From assembly GCA_947565915.1 (NCBI GenBank), contig CANOHY010000019.1, forward strand, positions 1-40,719: a stretch of 40,719 bases of DNA, in the 5' to 3' direction. The DNA is from an uncultured Eggerthellaceae bacterium (GTDB lineage: Bacteria > Actinomycetota > Coriobacteriia > Coriobacteriales > Eggerthellaceae). A program made the position numbers and the translations under genes. This document shows, one piece after another, positions 25,464 to 33,534 of the stretch (positions are counted from its first letter, which is position 1; every line of letters begins with the position of its first letter). Below the pieces are notes generated by a model. That model did no database searches and was not told the origin of the DNA. It saw only the letters and a list, made by a program, of their open reading frames with translations.

Positions 25464-27545
25464 TCACTTCTTGGCCATTTTCCCAAAATCGGCCACGTTG
25501 GCGAAAACCTCGACGAACTTGTTGAGCAAACGTAAGTTGTTCTCTCGCACGGCTACGTCGTCGTCCATCACCATCACGCTCTCGAAGAACGCATCGATGG
25601 GCCCGCGCAGGGCTGCCAGCGTTGCGAGCGCCTGCTGGTAGTCATCGGCCGCAAGGGCATCCTCGAGCGATGCTTCTGCGCGAGCAACCGCTTCGTTCAA
25701 GGCCCGGCTATCGGCAGCTAGCAGCGCATCGTCGACTTGGTCGGAAAGCGAGGCGTCGCGCAGGTTATTCGCGCGCGCATAGGCTGTAGCCAGATCCTCG
25801 AAGGTCTCGGGGTCGTTCGCACGCGCCTCTTGCAGCACGCGCGCTCGTGCAGCTATGGTTCGCGGCTCACGTACGCCGCTTGCCAGCACCGCCTCAATCA
25901 CATCGGCAGGCAGGCCCTCGTCGCGCAGCATCACCACCACGCGCGTGGTCATGAAGTCCACCACAGCTGCGCGCGTTTCGTCGAAATCGAAGGCCAGGCC
26001 ATCTTCTCGATAGATGCTCAGCGCCTCGTCGATTGCAGGAAGCAGCTCTATGCTCAACCCGCTTGCGAGCATGGACAATATGCCGATGGCGCTTCGGCGC
26101 AGGGCGAACGGGTCGGAAGATCCCGTGGGCGCTTGATCGACAGCGAACAAGCCGCAGATGCTATCCAGCTTATCCGCGCAGGCCACAACCATGCCCACAG
26201 TCGAGCGCGGCAGTTCGTCACCCGCGAAGCGAGGCCGATAGTGGTCGGCGATGGCATCGGCCACAATGGGATCCTCTCCCGCGGCCAGCGCATAGTAGCG
26301 TCCCATGATGCCCTGCACGCTGGTGAACTCAACCACCGCGCTCGTCACCAAGTCGGCCTTTGCCAGATACGCAGCACGCTTCGCTTCTTCGACCTCCTGC
26401 CCGCTCAACCCAGCGTCGTTCGCCATGAACCCTGCCAGCTTCACCATGCGGTCGGTCTTCGCGCGCGTGGTGCCCAAAGCCTCTTGGAACACCACGGTGG
26501 AGAGCTTGTCCACATAGCTCTCGAGAGGAGCCTTCAAATCCTCGTCGTAGAAGAACTTGGCGTCGTAGAGGCGCGCAGCTACCACGCGCTCGTTGCCATC
26601 CACGATGTTCTCGGCAAAGGCTGGGTCGCCATTCGACGTGATCAGGAATTTGTTCGACAGCGTGCCGTCCTGATTGAACAGCGGGAAGTAGCGCTGATGC
26701 ACCAGCATGGCATCCACCGTGATCTCCTTGGGCACCGCCAAGAACGATTCATCGAACTCTCCCACCATCACCGTGGGGAACTCCGTCAGGTTCACCACTT
26801 CTTCCATCGTCTTGGCAGGAAGCTCGGCAACCAGGCCCGTCTTCTGCTCGATGGCGCGAACCTGCTCGCGAATGCTCTGCTCGCGCTCCTGCTCGCTCGG
26901 CACCACCGCAGCGTTGCGAACCACGTCGATCAGCGAGCCGGCATCGGCAACAGCCTTCTCGCCCGGCGCAAGGAAGCGATGCCCTCGCGTGCGGTTGTCG
27001 GCCTTGATGCCAGCGAACTCAACCGGTATCACTTGATCGCCCAACAGGGCAACCAACCAGCGCACGGGGCGGCTGAACTGCTCACGCCTCGTGCCCCAAC
27101 GCTGCGATTTCGGCCAAGGGATGCTAGTGATCACCGATTCCAGCACCGCGGGCAAAAGCTCTGCCACCTCGAGCGAATCGGTATGCTTGATGGCGAACAC
27201 GTACTCCGTGCCATCCACATCGCGGCGCTCGAGCGCTTGCGGTTCCACGCCCTTTCCGCGCGCGAAGCCCAGAGCCGCCTTCGTTAGGTTGCCCTCGTCG
27301 TCGTAGGCGATGGCAACCGAGGGGCCCTTGAACTCCTCGTCCACCGCTTCGGTGCGCTCGGGCACATTCGCCACAAGCGCGATCAGGCGTCGGGGCGTGG
27401 TGCAGACCTCGACTTCTCCATGAGGGATCTTCGCTGCGTCGAGCGCATCGCCCATAAGCGCTGGAAGCTTCAGCGTGGCATTGTGCAGGGCAAATGCAGG
27501 AAGCTCCTCGGTTCCTATCTCGAATGCGAGCTTCTTATTCGCCAT
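25464..27545 (-). CDS. glyS: Glycyl-tRNA synthetase beta subunit
   Basis: Beta chain of the tetrameric bacterial glycyl-tRNA synthetase; it binds tRNA and carries the anticodon-binding region. The 693-residue protein starts with the family motif FEIGTEELPAFAL, followed by VCTTPRRLIALV, WPKSQRWGTRREQFSRPVRWLVALLG, HQRYFPLFNQDG..NKFLITSNGD, and FGMV-type HD-like region (YALAAGEDPIVADAIADHYRPRFAGDELPRS split around residue 400). The ATG at 27543-27545 has GGGGAGG upstream and overlaps the end of glyQ by 11 bp, so translation is coupled and equal amounts of the subunits are expected. Confidence 0.96.
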   Translation of the reverse strand: MANKKLAFEIGTEELPAFALHNATLKLPALMGDALDAAKIPHGEVEVCTTPRRLIALVANVPERTEAVDEEFKGPSVAIAYDDEGNLTKAALGFARGKGVEPQALERRDVDGTEYVFAIKHTDSLEVAELLPAVLESVITSIPWPKSQRWGTRREQFSRPVRWLVALLGDQVIPVEFAGIKADNRTRGHRFLAPGEKAVADAGSLIDVVRNAAVVPSEQEREQSIREQVRAIEQKTGLVAELPAKTMEEVVNLTEFPTVMVGEFDESFLAVPKEITVDAMLVHQRYFPLFNQDGTLSNKFLITSNGDPAFAENIVDGNERVVAARLYDAKFFYDEDLKAPLESYVDKLSTVVFQEALGTTRAKTDRMVKLAGFMANDAGLSGQEVEEAKRAAYLAKADLVTSAVVEFTSVQGIMGRYYALAAGEDPIVADAIADHYRPRFAGDELPRSTVGMVVACADKLDSICGLFAVDQAPTGSSDPFALRRSAIGILSMLASGLSIELLPAIDEALSIYREDGLAFDFDETRAAVVDFMTTRVVVMLRDEGLPADVIEAVLASGVREPRTIAARARVLQEARANDPETFEDLATAYARANNLRDASLSDQVDDALLAADSRALNEAVARAEASLEDALAADDYQQALATLAALRGPIDAFFESVMVMDDDVAVRENNLRLLNKFVEVFANVADFGKMAKK

Positions 27546-28452
27546 CGGTTGCCTCCCCTTCATCGCAAGCAGCGCCATCTCCCACCACATGCTCGAGATA
27601 GCTGGCGCAGCATGCCTTCGCAATGGTACGAACGCGCAGGATGTAGCCCATGCGCTCCGTAGCGCTGATCACGCCACGCGCATCGAGCAAGTTGAAGGCA
27701 TGCGAGCATTTCAGCACGTAATCGTAAGCCGGCAGCGGCAAACCCGCCTCCAATATGCGGTTGCATTCTGCCTCGTAGCGGTCGAACTCGCTGAACAAGA
27801 AGTCGGTGTCGGCCACTTCGAAGTTGTACTCCGAGAACTCGCGCTCGTTTTCCAGGAACACGTCGCCATATGTGAATACGGTGCCGTCGTCGCCGCGGCT
27901 CCATACGATGTCGTACACGCTATCGACGCCTTGGATGTACATGGTGAGGCGCTCCAGGCCGTAGGTTATCTCGGAAGGAACCGGATAGCACTCGAAGCCG
28001 CCGACCTGCTGGAAATACGTGAACTGCGTGACCTCCATGCCATCGATCCACACTTCCCAGCCCAAGCCCCAGGCACCCAGCGTGGGAGATTCCCAGTCAT
28101 CCTCCACGAAGCGCACATCATGCTCTTCGATATTGATGCCGATGGCGCGCAGACTGTCCAAATAGAGCTCCTGGACGTTATCGGGCGAAGGCTTCAAGAT
28201 CACTTGGAACTGGTAGTAGTGCTGCAAGCGATTGGGATTCTCACCATAGCGCCCATCGGTAGGCCTCCGCGATGGCTGCACGTATGCCGTGCGCCACACT
28301 CCTGGCCCCAACGAGCGCAACGTGGTGGCCGTATGGAACGTGCCTGCGCCCACCTCGTTGTCGTAGGGCTGAAGCACCACGCAGCCTTGGTCAGCCCAAT
28401 AGCGCTGCAGATTCATGATGACATCTTGGAATGTCGGTGCGTTCTCGTTCAT
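27535..28452 (-). CDS. glyQ: Glycyl-tRNA synthetase alpha subunit
   Basis: Catalytic class II subunit of the two-chain glycyl-tRNA synthetase. The 305-residue protein has the alpha-chain signatures TFQDVIMNLQRYWADQGCVVLQPYD at the N-terminus, TLRSLGPGVWRTAYVQPSRRP, and YYQFQVILKPSP, and later LGWEVWIDGMEVTQFTYFQQVGG and SEITYGLERL. The ATG at 28450-28452 is preceded by AGGAGGGGATGG. It follows lepB by 51 bp. No T-box leader fits in that gap. Two-chain GlyRS is unusual in most actinobacteria and supports a Coriobacteriia source. Confidence 0.97.
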   Translation of the reverse strand: MNENAPTFQDVIMNLQRYWADQGCVVLQPYDNEVGAGTFHTATTLRSLGPGVWRTAYVQPSRRPTDGRYGENPNRLQHYYQFQVILKPSPDNVQELYLDSLRAIGINIEEHDVRFVEDDWESPTLGAWGLGWEVWIDGMEVTQFTYFQQVGGFECYPVPSEITYGLERLTMYIQGVDSVYDIVWSRGDDGTVFTYGDVFLENEREFSEYNFEVADTDFLFSEFDRYEAECNRILEAGLPLPAYDYVLKCSHAFNLLDARGVISATERMGYILRVRTIAKACCASYLEHVVGDGAACDEGEATDGE

Positions 28453-28503
28453 CCATCCCCTCCTGTAACACCGTTCATGCGAACCCATGCGGGTTGCGCA
28501 CGG

Positions 28504-29088
28504 CTAGAACACCTTGAAATCCGAAAGCGGCCAGTAGATCATCGAAGCGCGACCGGTCACCGCGCTCACCTTCACTGCTCCGAAATAGCGCGAATCCTGC
28601 GAAGAGGTGCGATTATCCCCCATCACCCAAATGCATCCATCGGGCACCGTGTAGGGGTAGCTGAGCTCTACGCCCGGCGCCGTTCGGTCGAATGGCAGCG
28701 ATGGCTTGCCTTGCGTGTAAGGCTCGTCCTGCACCACGCCGTCGATCACCACATTGCCATCTACGAAATCGACCGTTTGCCCTCCTGTGGCTATCACGCG
28801 CTTGATCAGCGTTCGACCAGCCACCTGCGGATCTGCGAAGGTGACGATGTCGCCTTGCTCGGGGCCGCGCAAGTAATAGCTGATCTTCTCCGAGAACACC
28901 ATATCCCCAGGCATGATGGTGTCTTCCATCGACCCTGAAGGTATGTCGTAGGGAACGAACACGAAGGTGCGCAGCAAGAAGAACAAGGCAGCGACTATCG
29001 CCAGCATCACCACGAAGCTCAAGAGAGACTTCCCCTTGCTCGGCTGCTCGGACGAGAGCGTCTCTTCTTGTTGGAGTTCATCGTTCAT
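28504..29088 (-). CDS. lepB: Signal peptidase I
   Basis: Membrane serine protease that removes signal peptides from exported proteins. The 194-residue product has one membrane helix (about residues 22-42, FVVMLAIVAALFFLLRTFVF), then the box IPSGSMEDTIMPGD with catalytic Ser53, TLIKRVIATGGQ with the general base Lys96, and MGDNRTSSQDSRYFG. Both catalytic residues are present. It lies between trmD (69 bp upstream) and glyQ. Together with ffh, ftsY and secG it gives this window most of a secretion pathway. Confidence 0.95.
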   Translation of the reverse strand: MNDELQQEETLSSEQPSKGKSLLSFVVMLAIVAALFFLLRTFVFVPYDIPSGSMEDTIMPGDMVFSEKISYYLRGPEQGDIVTFADPQVAGRTLIKRVIATGGQTVDFVDGNVVIDGVVQDEPYTQGKPSLPFDRTAPGVELSYPYTVPDGCIWVMGDNRTSSQDSRYFGAVKVSAVTGRASMIYWPLSDFKVF

Positions 29089-29157
29089 GGTGCAAGCATC
29101 CTTGTCGCACAGGGGCAGTCTTTCGTAGCCTTACCATATTAGCGTTATGCAGCGCCT

Positions 29158-29961
29158 TCACGAGCATTCGTTGGCCTTATCGAGAAAAATCCTATCCTGC
29201 TCATCCAGGCGTGCAGTATCCAATAGGTCGGGGCGCAGTGCGGCTGTGCGCAAAAGCGACTGCTGGCGGCGCCAACGCGCGATAGCCTCGTGGTTGCCCG
29301 AAAGCAGCACCTCGGGCACCTCCCTACCCCGGAACCTGGCAGGACGCGTGTATTGCGGGCATTCCAGCAGCCCGTCAACGAAGCTCTCATCAAGCGCGCC
29401 GCCCTCTGCTCCCAGCACACCCTCTATCTTGCGCACCACCGCATCTATCACCACCATGGAAGCAAGCTCACCACTGGTCAGCACGTAATCGCCTAGCGAA
29501 ATCTGCAGATCGGCAAGCGAGTACGCGCGCTCGTCGATGCCCTCGTAATGGCCGCAAACGAACAAGAGCCTCTGCCTGCTCGATAGCTCGGTGGCAAGCG
29601 CATCGTCGAAGGGCACGCCACAGGGCGTGAGGAATATGACGTAGGGCTTCTCGCCGCTTGCATGCCGCGGCAGCGGACCCGTGCGCTGCATACCATCTGC
29701 GTCAGCCGGGGCAGCAACCGCCTTCGGCGCATTGCCCACGATTTCGTCGTAAGCTTCAAAGATAGGCTCGCACTTCATAACCAAGCCGGCGCCACCGCCA
29801 TAGGGGTCGTCATCGGTAGTGCGGTGAACATCGTGCGTCCAATCTCGCAGGTCATAGGCCGTGAAATCGAGCAAGCCCTTATCTTGCGCGCGCTTCATCA
29901 TTGACGTGCCCATGACCGAGTCGTACATGTGCGGGAAGGTGGAGAGAGTCTCGATTATCAT
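29158..29961 (-). CDS. trmD: tRNA (guanine-N1)-methyltransferase TrmD
   Basis: Knotted SPOUT enzyme that methylates G37 in tRNAs to prevent frameshifting. The 267 residues show the N-terminal TTDDDPYGGGAGLVMKCEPI, then VIFLTPCGVPF, CGHYEGIDERAY and the knot loop ISLGDYVLTSGELASMVVIDAVVR, and the C-terminal LLECPQYTRPARFRG..VPEVLLSGNHEAI. Two points are unusual: the knot reads LTSGE instead of the common LTGGE, and about 20 Ala/Asp/Gly-rich residues are inserted before VIFLTP. The start overlaps the rimM stop by 4 bp (ATGA). Confidence 0.95.
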   Translation of the reverse strand: MIIETLSTFPHMYDSVMGTSMMKRAQDKGLLDFTAYDLRDWTHDVHRTTDDDPYGGGAGLVMKCEPIFEAYDEIVGNAPKAVAAPADADGMQRTGPLPRHASGEKPYVIFLTPCGVPFDDALATELSSRQRLLFVCGHYEGIDERAYSLADLQISLGDYVLTSGELASMVVIDAVVRKIEGVLGAEGGALDESFVDGLLECPQYTRPARFRGREVPEVLLSGNHEAIARWRRQQSLLRTAALRPDLLDTARLDEQDRIFLDKANECS

Positions 29962-30515
29962 CGCCGCTCCCCTTCTTCGCTACCTTGGGCAAGCTCGATC
30001 AGCCCCGACGGAAGCGCCACTTGGATGAGGCCGCGCTCGAAATCGAGTTCTGTCACAAGAGCCTCCACGAACGGGATAAGCAATTGCGCGCCATCGGGTC
30101 GCCTCACAACGAGCATGTCCTGGCCTGGATAGCTCTCGATAGCCAATGCCGTGCCTAGAGCTCCCGCCTCTGCATCCACGACGTTCATGCCCTCAACGCT
30201 CGATTCATTTTCGGGTCTCTGCTGCGCATCCATATCGGTTCGCCGCACGAGGCAATGGCAGCCCACGAGCGCCTCGAGCGCTTGCTCATCCCATGGGCCC
30301 TCTTCGAAATCGAAAACGACTTCATAGTTGCTGTTCGAGCATTCAGTCACCTCGGCCACATGTGCGCGCCGGGGCGCATCCAAGCGCGGTGGCACGAAGG
30401 CCACCTCGACGCCAACCTCAGGAGAATAGAAGAGGTTTGCCGCCTTGCGTGCGACAAACCTCGTTCGTTGTACTCTCTTCTTCGTCAGCGTGGCGATATC
30501 GACCCACGTATGCAT
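29958..30515 (-). CDS. rimM: RimM-like 16S rRNA processing factor (divergent N-terminal domain)
   Basis: RimM binds S19 and helps mature the 30S head. Placement between khpA and trmD is the classical rimM position. The C-terminal PRC-barrel is recognisable (GTALAIESYPGQDMLVV, LLIPFVEALVTELDFE, GLIQVALPSGLIEL). The first 100 residues are divergent: the usual start with a GxxGxxGEV-type motif is replaced by a Lys/Arg-rich segment and VGVEVAFVPPRLDAPRRAHVAEV, although the VAFVPPR..HVAEV beta pattern resembles the RimM barrel. A 20-residue polar insert (about residues 95-115) joins the domains. The start has no strong ribosome site and lies 2 bp after khpA, so coupling is likely. Confidence 0.82.
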   Translation of the reverse strand: MHTWVDIATLTKKRVQRTRFVARKAANLFYSPEVGVEVAFVPPRLDAPRRAHVAEVTECSNSNYEVVFDFEEGPWDEQALEALVGCHCLVRRTDMDAQQRPENESSVEGMNVVDAEAGALGTALAIESYPGQDMLVVRRPDGAQLLIPFVEALVTELDFERGLIQVALPSGLIELAQGSEEGERR

Positions 30516-30517
30516 GT

Positions 30518-30769
30518 CTAGTCGATTATCTCCACTTCAGCCGACATGCCGTTGCGCGATGCAGCGGCTCGGGCAAGCGCGCGCACCGACTTGATGACAC
30601 GACCCTGACGCCCGATGACCTTGCCAGCATCCTCCTCGTTCACGCGAATCTCGATGGTCTCGCAACCATCATCCACGCTGGAAGTGAGCTCAAGATCCTC
30701 TTCGTGGTCTACCAGCGGGCGAATCAAGCTGTCAACAAGCCCCACCAGCTCGAGGTTCTGCTCAGCCAT
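30518..30769 (-). CDS. khpA: KH-domain RNA-binding protein KhpA
   Basis: Small single KH-domain protein that pairs with KhpB/Jag in Gram-positive bacteria and affects cell elongation and small-RNA-type regulation. The 83 residues include the opening LVDSLIRPLVDH and the KH loop with the GKVIGRQGRVIKSVRALARAA core, where GRQG is the nucleic-acid-binding GxxG. It lies 4 bp after rpsP and 2 bp before rimM in the standard rpsP-khpA-rimM-trmD arrangement. Confidence 0.94.
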   Translation of the reverse strand: MAEQNLELVGLVDSLIRPLVDHEEDLELTSSVDDGCETIEIRVNEEDAGKVIGRQGRVIKSVRALARAAASRNGMSAEVEIID

Positions 30770-30773
30770 GACC

Positions 30774-31016
30774 CTAGGCTTCTTCCTGAGTCTTGATCAA
30801 GCGCTCCACGGTATCGGTGGGCTGCGCGCCCACGCCCTGCCAGTAGGCCAAGCGCTCTTGGTCGATCTGGATCAGGTTGGGATGAACACATGGATTGTAG
30901 CGGCCGATCTCTTCGATGAACTTGCCATCGCGCGGCTTGCGCGAATCAGCGACGACGATGCGATAGTAGGGATGCTTCTTCGCACCGTGACGTGCGAGGC
31001 GAATCTTCACTGCCAT
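30774..31016 (-). CDS. rpsP: Ribosomal protein S16
   Basis: Small-subunit assembly protein. The 80-residue sequence begins MAVKIRLARHGAKKHPYYRIVVADSR-like and continues PRDGKFIEEIGRYNP and the C-terminal AYWQGVGAQPTDTVERLI, all standard for S16. AAGGAG lies nine bases before the ATG and a promoter lies at 31065-31093, so S16 probably starts the rpsP-khpA-rimM-trmD-lepB unit. Confidence 0.97.
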   Translation of the reverse strand: MAVKIRLARHGAKKHPYYRIVVADSRKPRDGKFIEEIGRYNPCVHPNLIQIDQERLAYWQGVGAQPTDTVERLIKTQEEA

Positions 31017-31064
31017 GAATCTGAACTCCTTTTATCCTTCAGGTCGAGAAATACGTAACTAAGA

Positions 31065-31093
31065 ATGATACGGCTGCCCGCGCCTTCGCGCAA
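31065..31093 (-). promoter_or_regulatory. Promoter for rpsP
   Basis: Minus strand TTGCGC, exactly 17 bp, TATCAT, located in the 85-bp gap after ffh. The predicted start near 31058 gives a leader of about 40 bases. It separates the S16 group from the rpmF-to-ffh group. Confidence 0.55.
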
Positions 31094-31101
31094 GACAAAT
31101 C

Positions 31102-32553
31102 TCATTTCATCATATCGGATATGCGCTTGATATCGGCCATGGACATGCCTCCCAAGCCACCCATGCCGGGCATGGCCATGCGACGCGCACTTCCCTTCTT
31201 GCCCTTCTTGCCCTTCTTCCCCTTCTTCGGACGCCCTCCACGACCTGCCTGCTCATCGGTGCCGAAGGCCGACATCATCTTCTTCACCTGCTTGCGGGTT
31301 TCCTGATACTGCTTCATCATCTGGTTCACTGCCTGTACGGTTACGCCCGCGCCTGCCGCGATGCGCGCGCGACGGCTGCCATTTAGAAGGTCGGGCTTCT
31401 CGCGCTCCTGCTTAGTCATGGAATTGATGATGATCTCCATGCGGTCGAGCGCCGAGTTATCCACCTGGCCCTCGGCCAGCATGCGGTCGCCTCCTGGCAG
31501 TGCTGAGACCAGCTTGCCCACGCCACCCATCTTGTGAATCTGGCGATTCATGTCCAGAAAGTCGTTGAGGTTCAGATCCATGCGGCGCATGCGCTCGGCC
31601 GCCTCGGCCTCCTCTTCCTCCTGCTGCACCTTCACCGCCGACTCGATGAGGCTCACCATGTCGCCCATACCCAGGATGCGGCGTGCCATGCGGTCGGGAT
31701 GGAAGGCTTCGAGTGAATCGGGCTTCTCGCCCGATGAGATGAACTTGATGGGCTTTCCGGTGGACTGACGGATTGAAAGCGCACCGCCGCCACGGGCATC
31801 GCCATCCATCTTCGACATGATCACGCCATCGAAGTCCACGCGCTCCTTGAAGGTATCGACCACGTTCACGATGTCTTGGCCGGTCATGGCATCGACCACC
31901 ATGAGCACCTCATCGGGCTCTACGGCGTCCTTGATGCTCTCGGCCTCGTCCATCATCTGCTCGTCAACATGCAAGCGGCCCGCGGTGTCGATGATGGCCA
32001 CGTCGCAGAGGCTATCCACAGCGTTACGTACACCGTTTCGGGCAATGACCACAGGGTCCTTGCCCTCTTCGCGATACACCTTCACGCCGATCTCGCCGCC
32101 AAGCGTAGCCAGCTGATCGGCAGCAGCAGGACGATACACGTCGCATGCCACCAGCAGTGGATGATGCCCTTCCTTCTTCAACAAGTAGGCAAGCTTGGCT
32201 GCGGCAGTGGTCTTGCCCGAGCCCTGCAAGCCCACCAGCATGATCACGTTAGGCTGGCGGTTGGGAGTAAGCTCCAGCTTCGCATCGCTTTCGCCCAGTA
32301 GATAGGTGAGCTCGTCGAGCACAACCTTCACCACGTTTTGCGCAGGCGTGAGCGAATCGAGCACTTCGGCTTCCATGCAGCGCTCGGATGCGCGCGCAGT
32401 GAAATCCTTGGCCACCTTGTAGCTCACGTCGGCGTCCAAGAGTGCCGTGCGAACGCGCCTCATGGCCATGCGCACGTCCTCTTGGCTCAAGCGCCCCTTG
32501 CCGCGCAGGTCGTCGAACACCTCTTGCAAGCGCGATTGCAAACTATCGAACAT
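31102..32553 (-). CDS. ffh: Signal recognition particle protein Ffh
   Basis: SRP54-type GTPase that binds signal sequences on ribosomes and the SRP RNA. The 483-residue protein has the N domain, the GTPase with GLQGSGKTTAAAKLA (G1, near residue 108), CDVYRPAAADQL, IIDTAGRLHVDE (G3) and SKMDGDARGGGALS, and the M domain (IHKMGGVGKLVSALPG, RIAAGAGVTVQAVNQMMKQ). The C-terminus carries a Lys/Gly run (KKGKKGKKGKKG) followed by a Met/Gly-rich tail. It follows ftsY by 60 bp, where CATGCGC/GCGCATG can form a 7-bp hairpin without a T-run. The SRP RNA gene is not in the window. Confidence 0.97.
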   Translation of the reverse strand: MFDSLQSRLQEVFDDLRGKGRLSQEDVRMAMRRVRTALLDADVSYKVAKDFTARASERCMEAEVLDSLTPAQNVVKVVLDELTYLLGESDAKLELTPNRQPNVIMLVGLQGSGKTTAAAKLAYLLKKEGHHPLLVACDVYRPAAADQLATLGGEIGVKVYREEGKDPVVIARNGVRNAVDSLCDVAIIDTAGRLHVDEQMMDEAESIKDAVEPDEVLMVVDAMTGQDIVNVVDTFKERVDFDGVIMSKMDGDARGGGALSIRQSTGKPIKFISSGEKPDSLEAFHPDRMARRILGMGDMVSLIESAVKVQQEEEEAEAAERMRRMDLNLNDFLDMNRQIHKMGGVGKLVSALPGGDRMLAEGQVDNSALDRMEIIINSMTKQEREKPDLLNGSRRARIAAGAGVTVQAVNQMMKQYQETRKQVKKMMSAFGTDEQAGRGGRPKKGKKGKKGKKGSARRMAMPGMGGLGGMSMADIKRISDMMK

Positions 32554-32613
32554 ATCGGACCTCTCGCTTCGTCGCTTCTGGTTCCATGCGCCTTCTCGCT
32601 AGCGCATGAGCTG

Positions 32614-33531
32614 TTATTGGCCTTCGCCCGCATCCCCAACCATGCTGAGAGCATACTCGCGAGCATCGAAGTCCTTCAAGTCCTCGAGCCCCTCGCCCAC
32701 TCCCAGCTTCACGATGGGCAAATCCAGGCTATGCGCCACCGCCACGGCAATGCCGCCCTTGGCCGTGCCGTCGAGCTTGGTGATTATCACGCCGTCCAAG
32801 TCGAGTGCGGAATTGAACTCGCGTGCCTGCTGCAAGCCATTCTGCCCGGTCGTGGCATCGATCACTAGCACCAGCTTCACTGGCAGGTTCGCGCGCTTTC
32901 GCACCACCGCCACCACTTTCTCAAGCTCGCGCATGAGGTCGGCAGAAGTATGAAGGCGCCCAGCAGTATCGATGAGCACCAAATCGGCACCCATCTGCTC
33001 GCCGCGCTCGATGGTCTCGTAGCACACGCTGGCTGGGTCGCTTCCGCGTTCGCGCGCGCATATGGGCACATCGGCGCGATTCGCCCACACTTCCAGCTGC
33101 TCGATGGCCGCCGCACGGAAGGTGTCCGCGCAGCCCAGGATCACCGAGCGACCTGCATCCTTCTGCTCTTTGGCAATCTTGCCCGTAGTGGTGGTCTTGC
33201 CCGACCCGTTCACGCCCACGAACAGCACTATGCAATCTTCTTCGAAGAAATCCTCGCCCGCATCCGGGAACTGCGCAGCTATGACGTCCGCGAGCGCCGA
33301 GATGACCTCGGAGGCATCGGCCATGCCCGCACGCACGGAATCCGAGCGCAGCTGCCTTACGATCTGTTCGGCGGACGAGGCTCCCATGTCGGACATCACG
33401 AGGGCTTCCTCGAGGTCGTCCCAGAAACCCTCATCCACGTTAGGGCCGCGGTTCAGAAGCTCGTTCAAATCGCCGCGCAGCCACTCGCGCGTGCGCGCCA
33501 AGCCCTCGCTGAAACGTGAGAATACGCCCAT
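32614..33531 (-). CDS. ftsY: SRP receptor FtsY
   Basis: Membrane-associated GTPase that receives the SRP-ribosome complex. The 305-residue protein has only a short NG-type N-terminus (MGVFSRFSEGLARTREWL-like, amphipathic) and no long acidic A domain, as in many Gram-positives. GTPase motifs are GVNGSGKTTTTGKIA near residue 106, CADTFRAAAIEQL, LIDTAGRLHTSADLM, and TKLDGTAKGGIAV. The last residues LGVGEGLEDLKDFDA are standard. It lies 3 bp after smc; smc-ftsY-ffh order is widely conserved. Confidence 0.97.
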   Translation of the reverse strand: MGVFSRFSEGLARTREWLRGDLNELLNRGPNVDEGFWDDLEEALVMSDMGASSAEQIVRQLRSDSVRAGMADASEVISALADVIAAQFPDAGEDFFEEDCIVLFVGVNGSGKTTTTGKIAKEQKDAGRSVILGCADTFRAAAIEQLEVWANRADVPICARERGSDPASVCYETIERGEQMGADLVLIDTAGRLHTSADLMRELEKVVAVVRKRANLPVKLVLVIDATTGQNGLQQAREFNSALDLDGVIITKLDGTAKGGIAVAVAHSLDLPIVKLGVGEGLEDLKDFDAREYALSMVGDAGEGQ

Positions 33532-33534
33532 GTG

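Noticed and set aside
25737..27287. 516-codon plus-strand open frame opposite glyS
   Set aside because: Antisense shadow of glyS with His/Arg/Leu-rich composition and no ribosome site.
28453..28503. T-box leader for glyQS
   Set aside because: Only 51 bp separate lepB from glyQ, with just a 5-bp AACCC/GGGTT hairpin; far too short for a T-box.
32585..32608. CATGCGC/GCGCATG hairpin between ftsY and ffh as a terminator
   Set aside because: No T-run follows and the two genes are normally co-transcribed; probably incidental.
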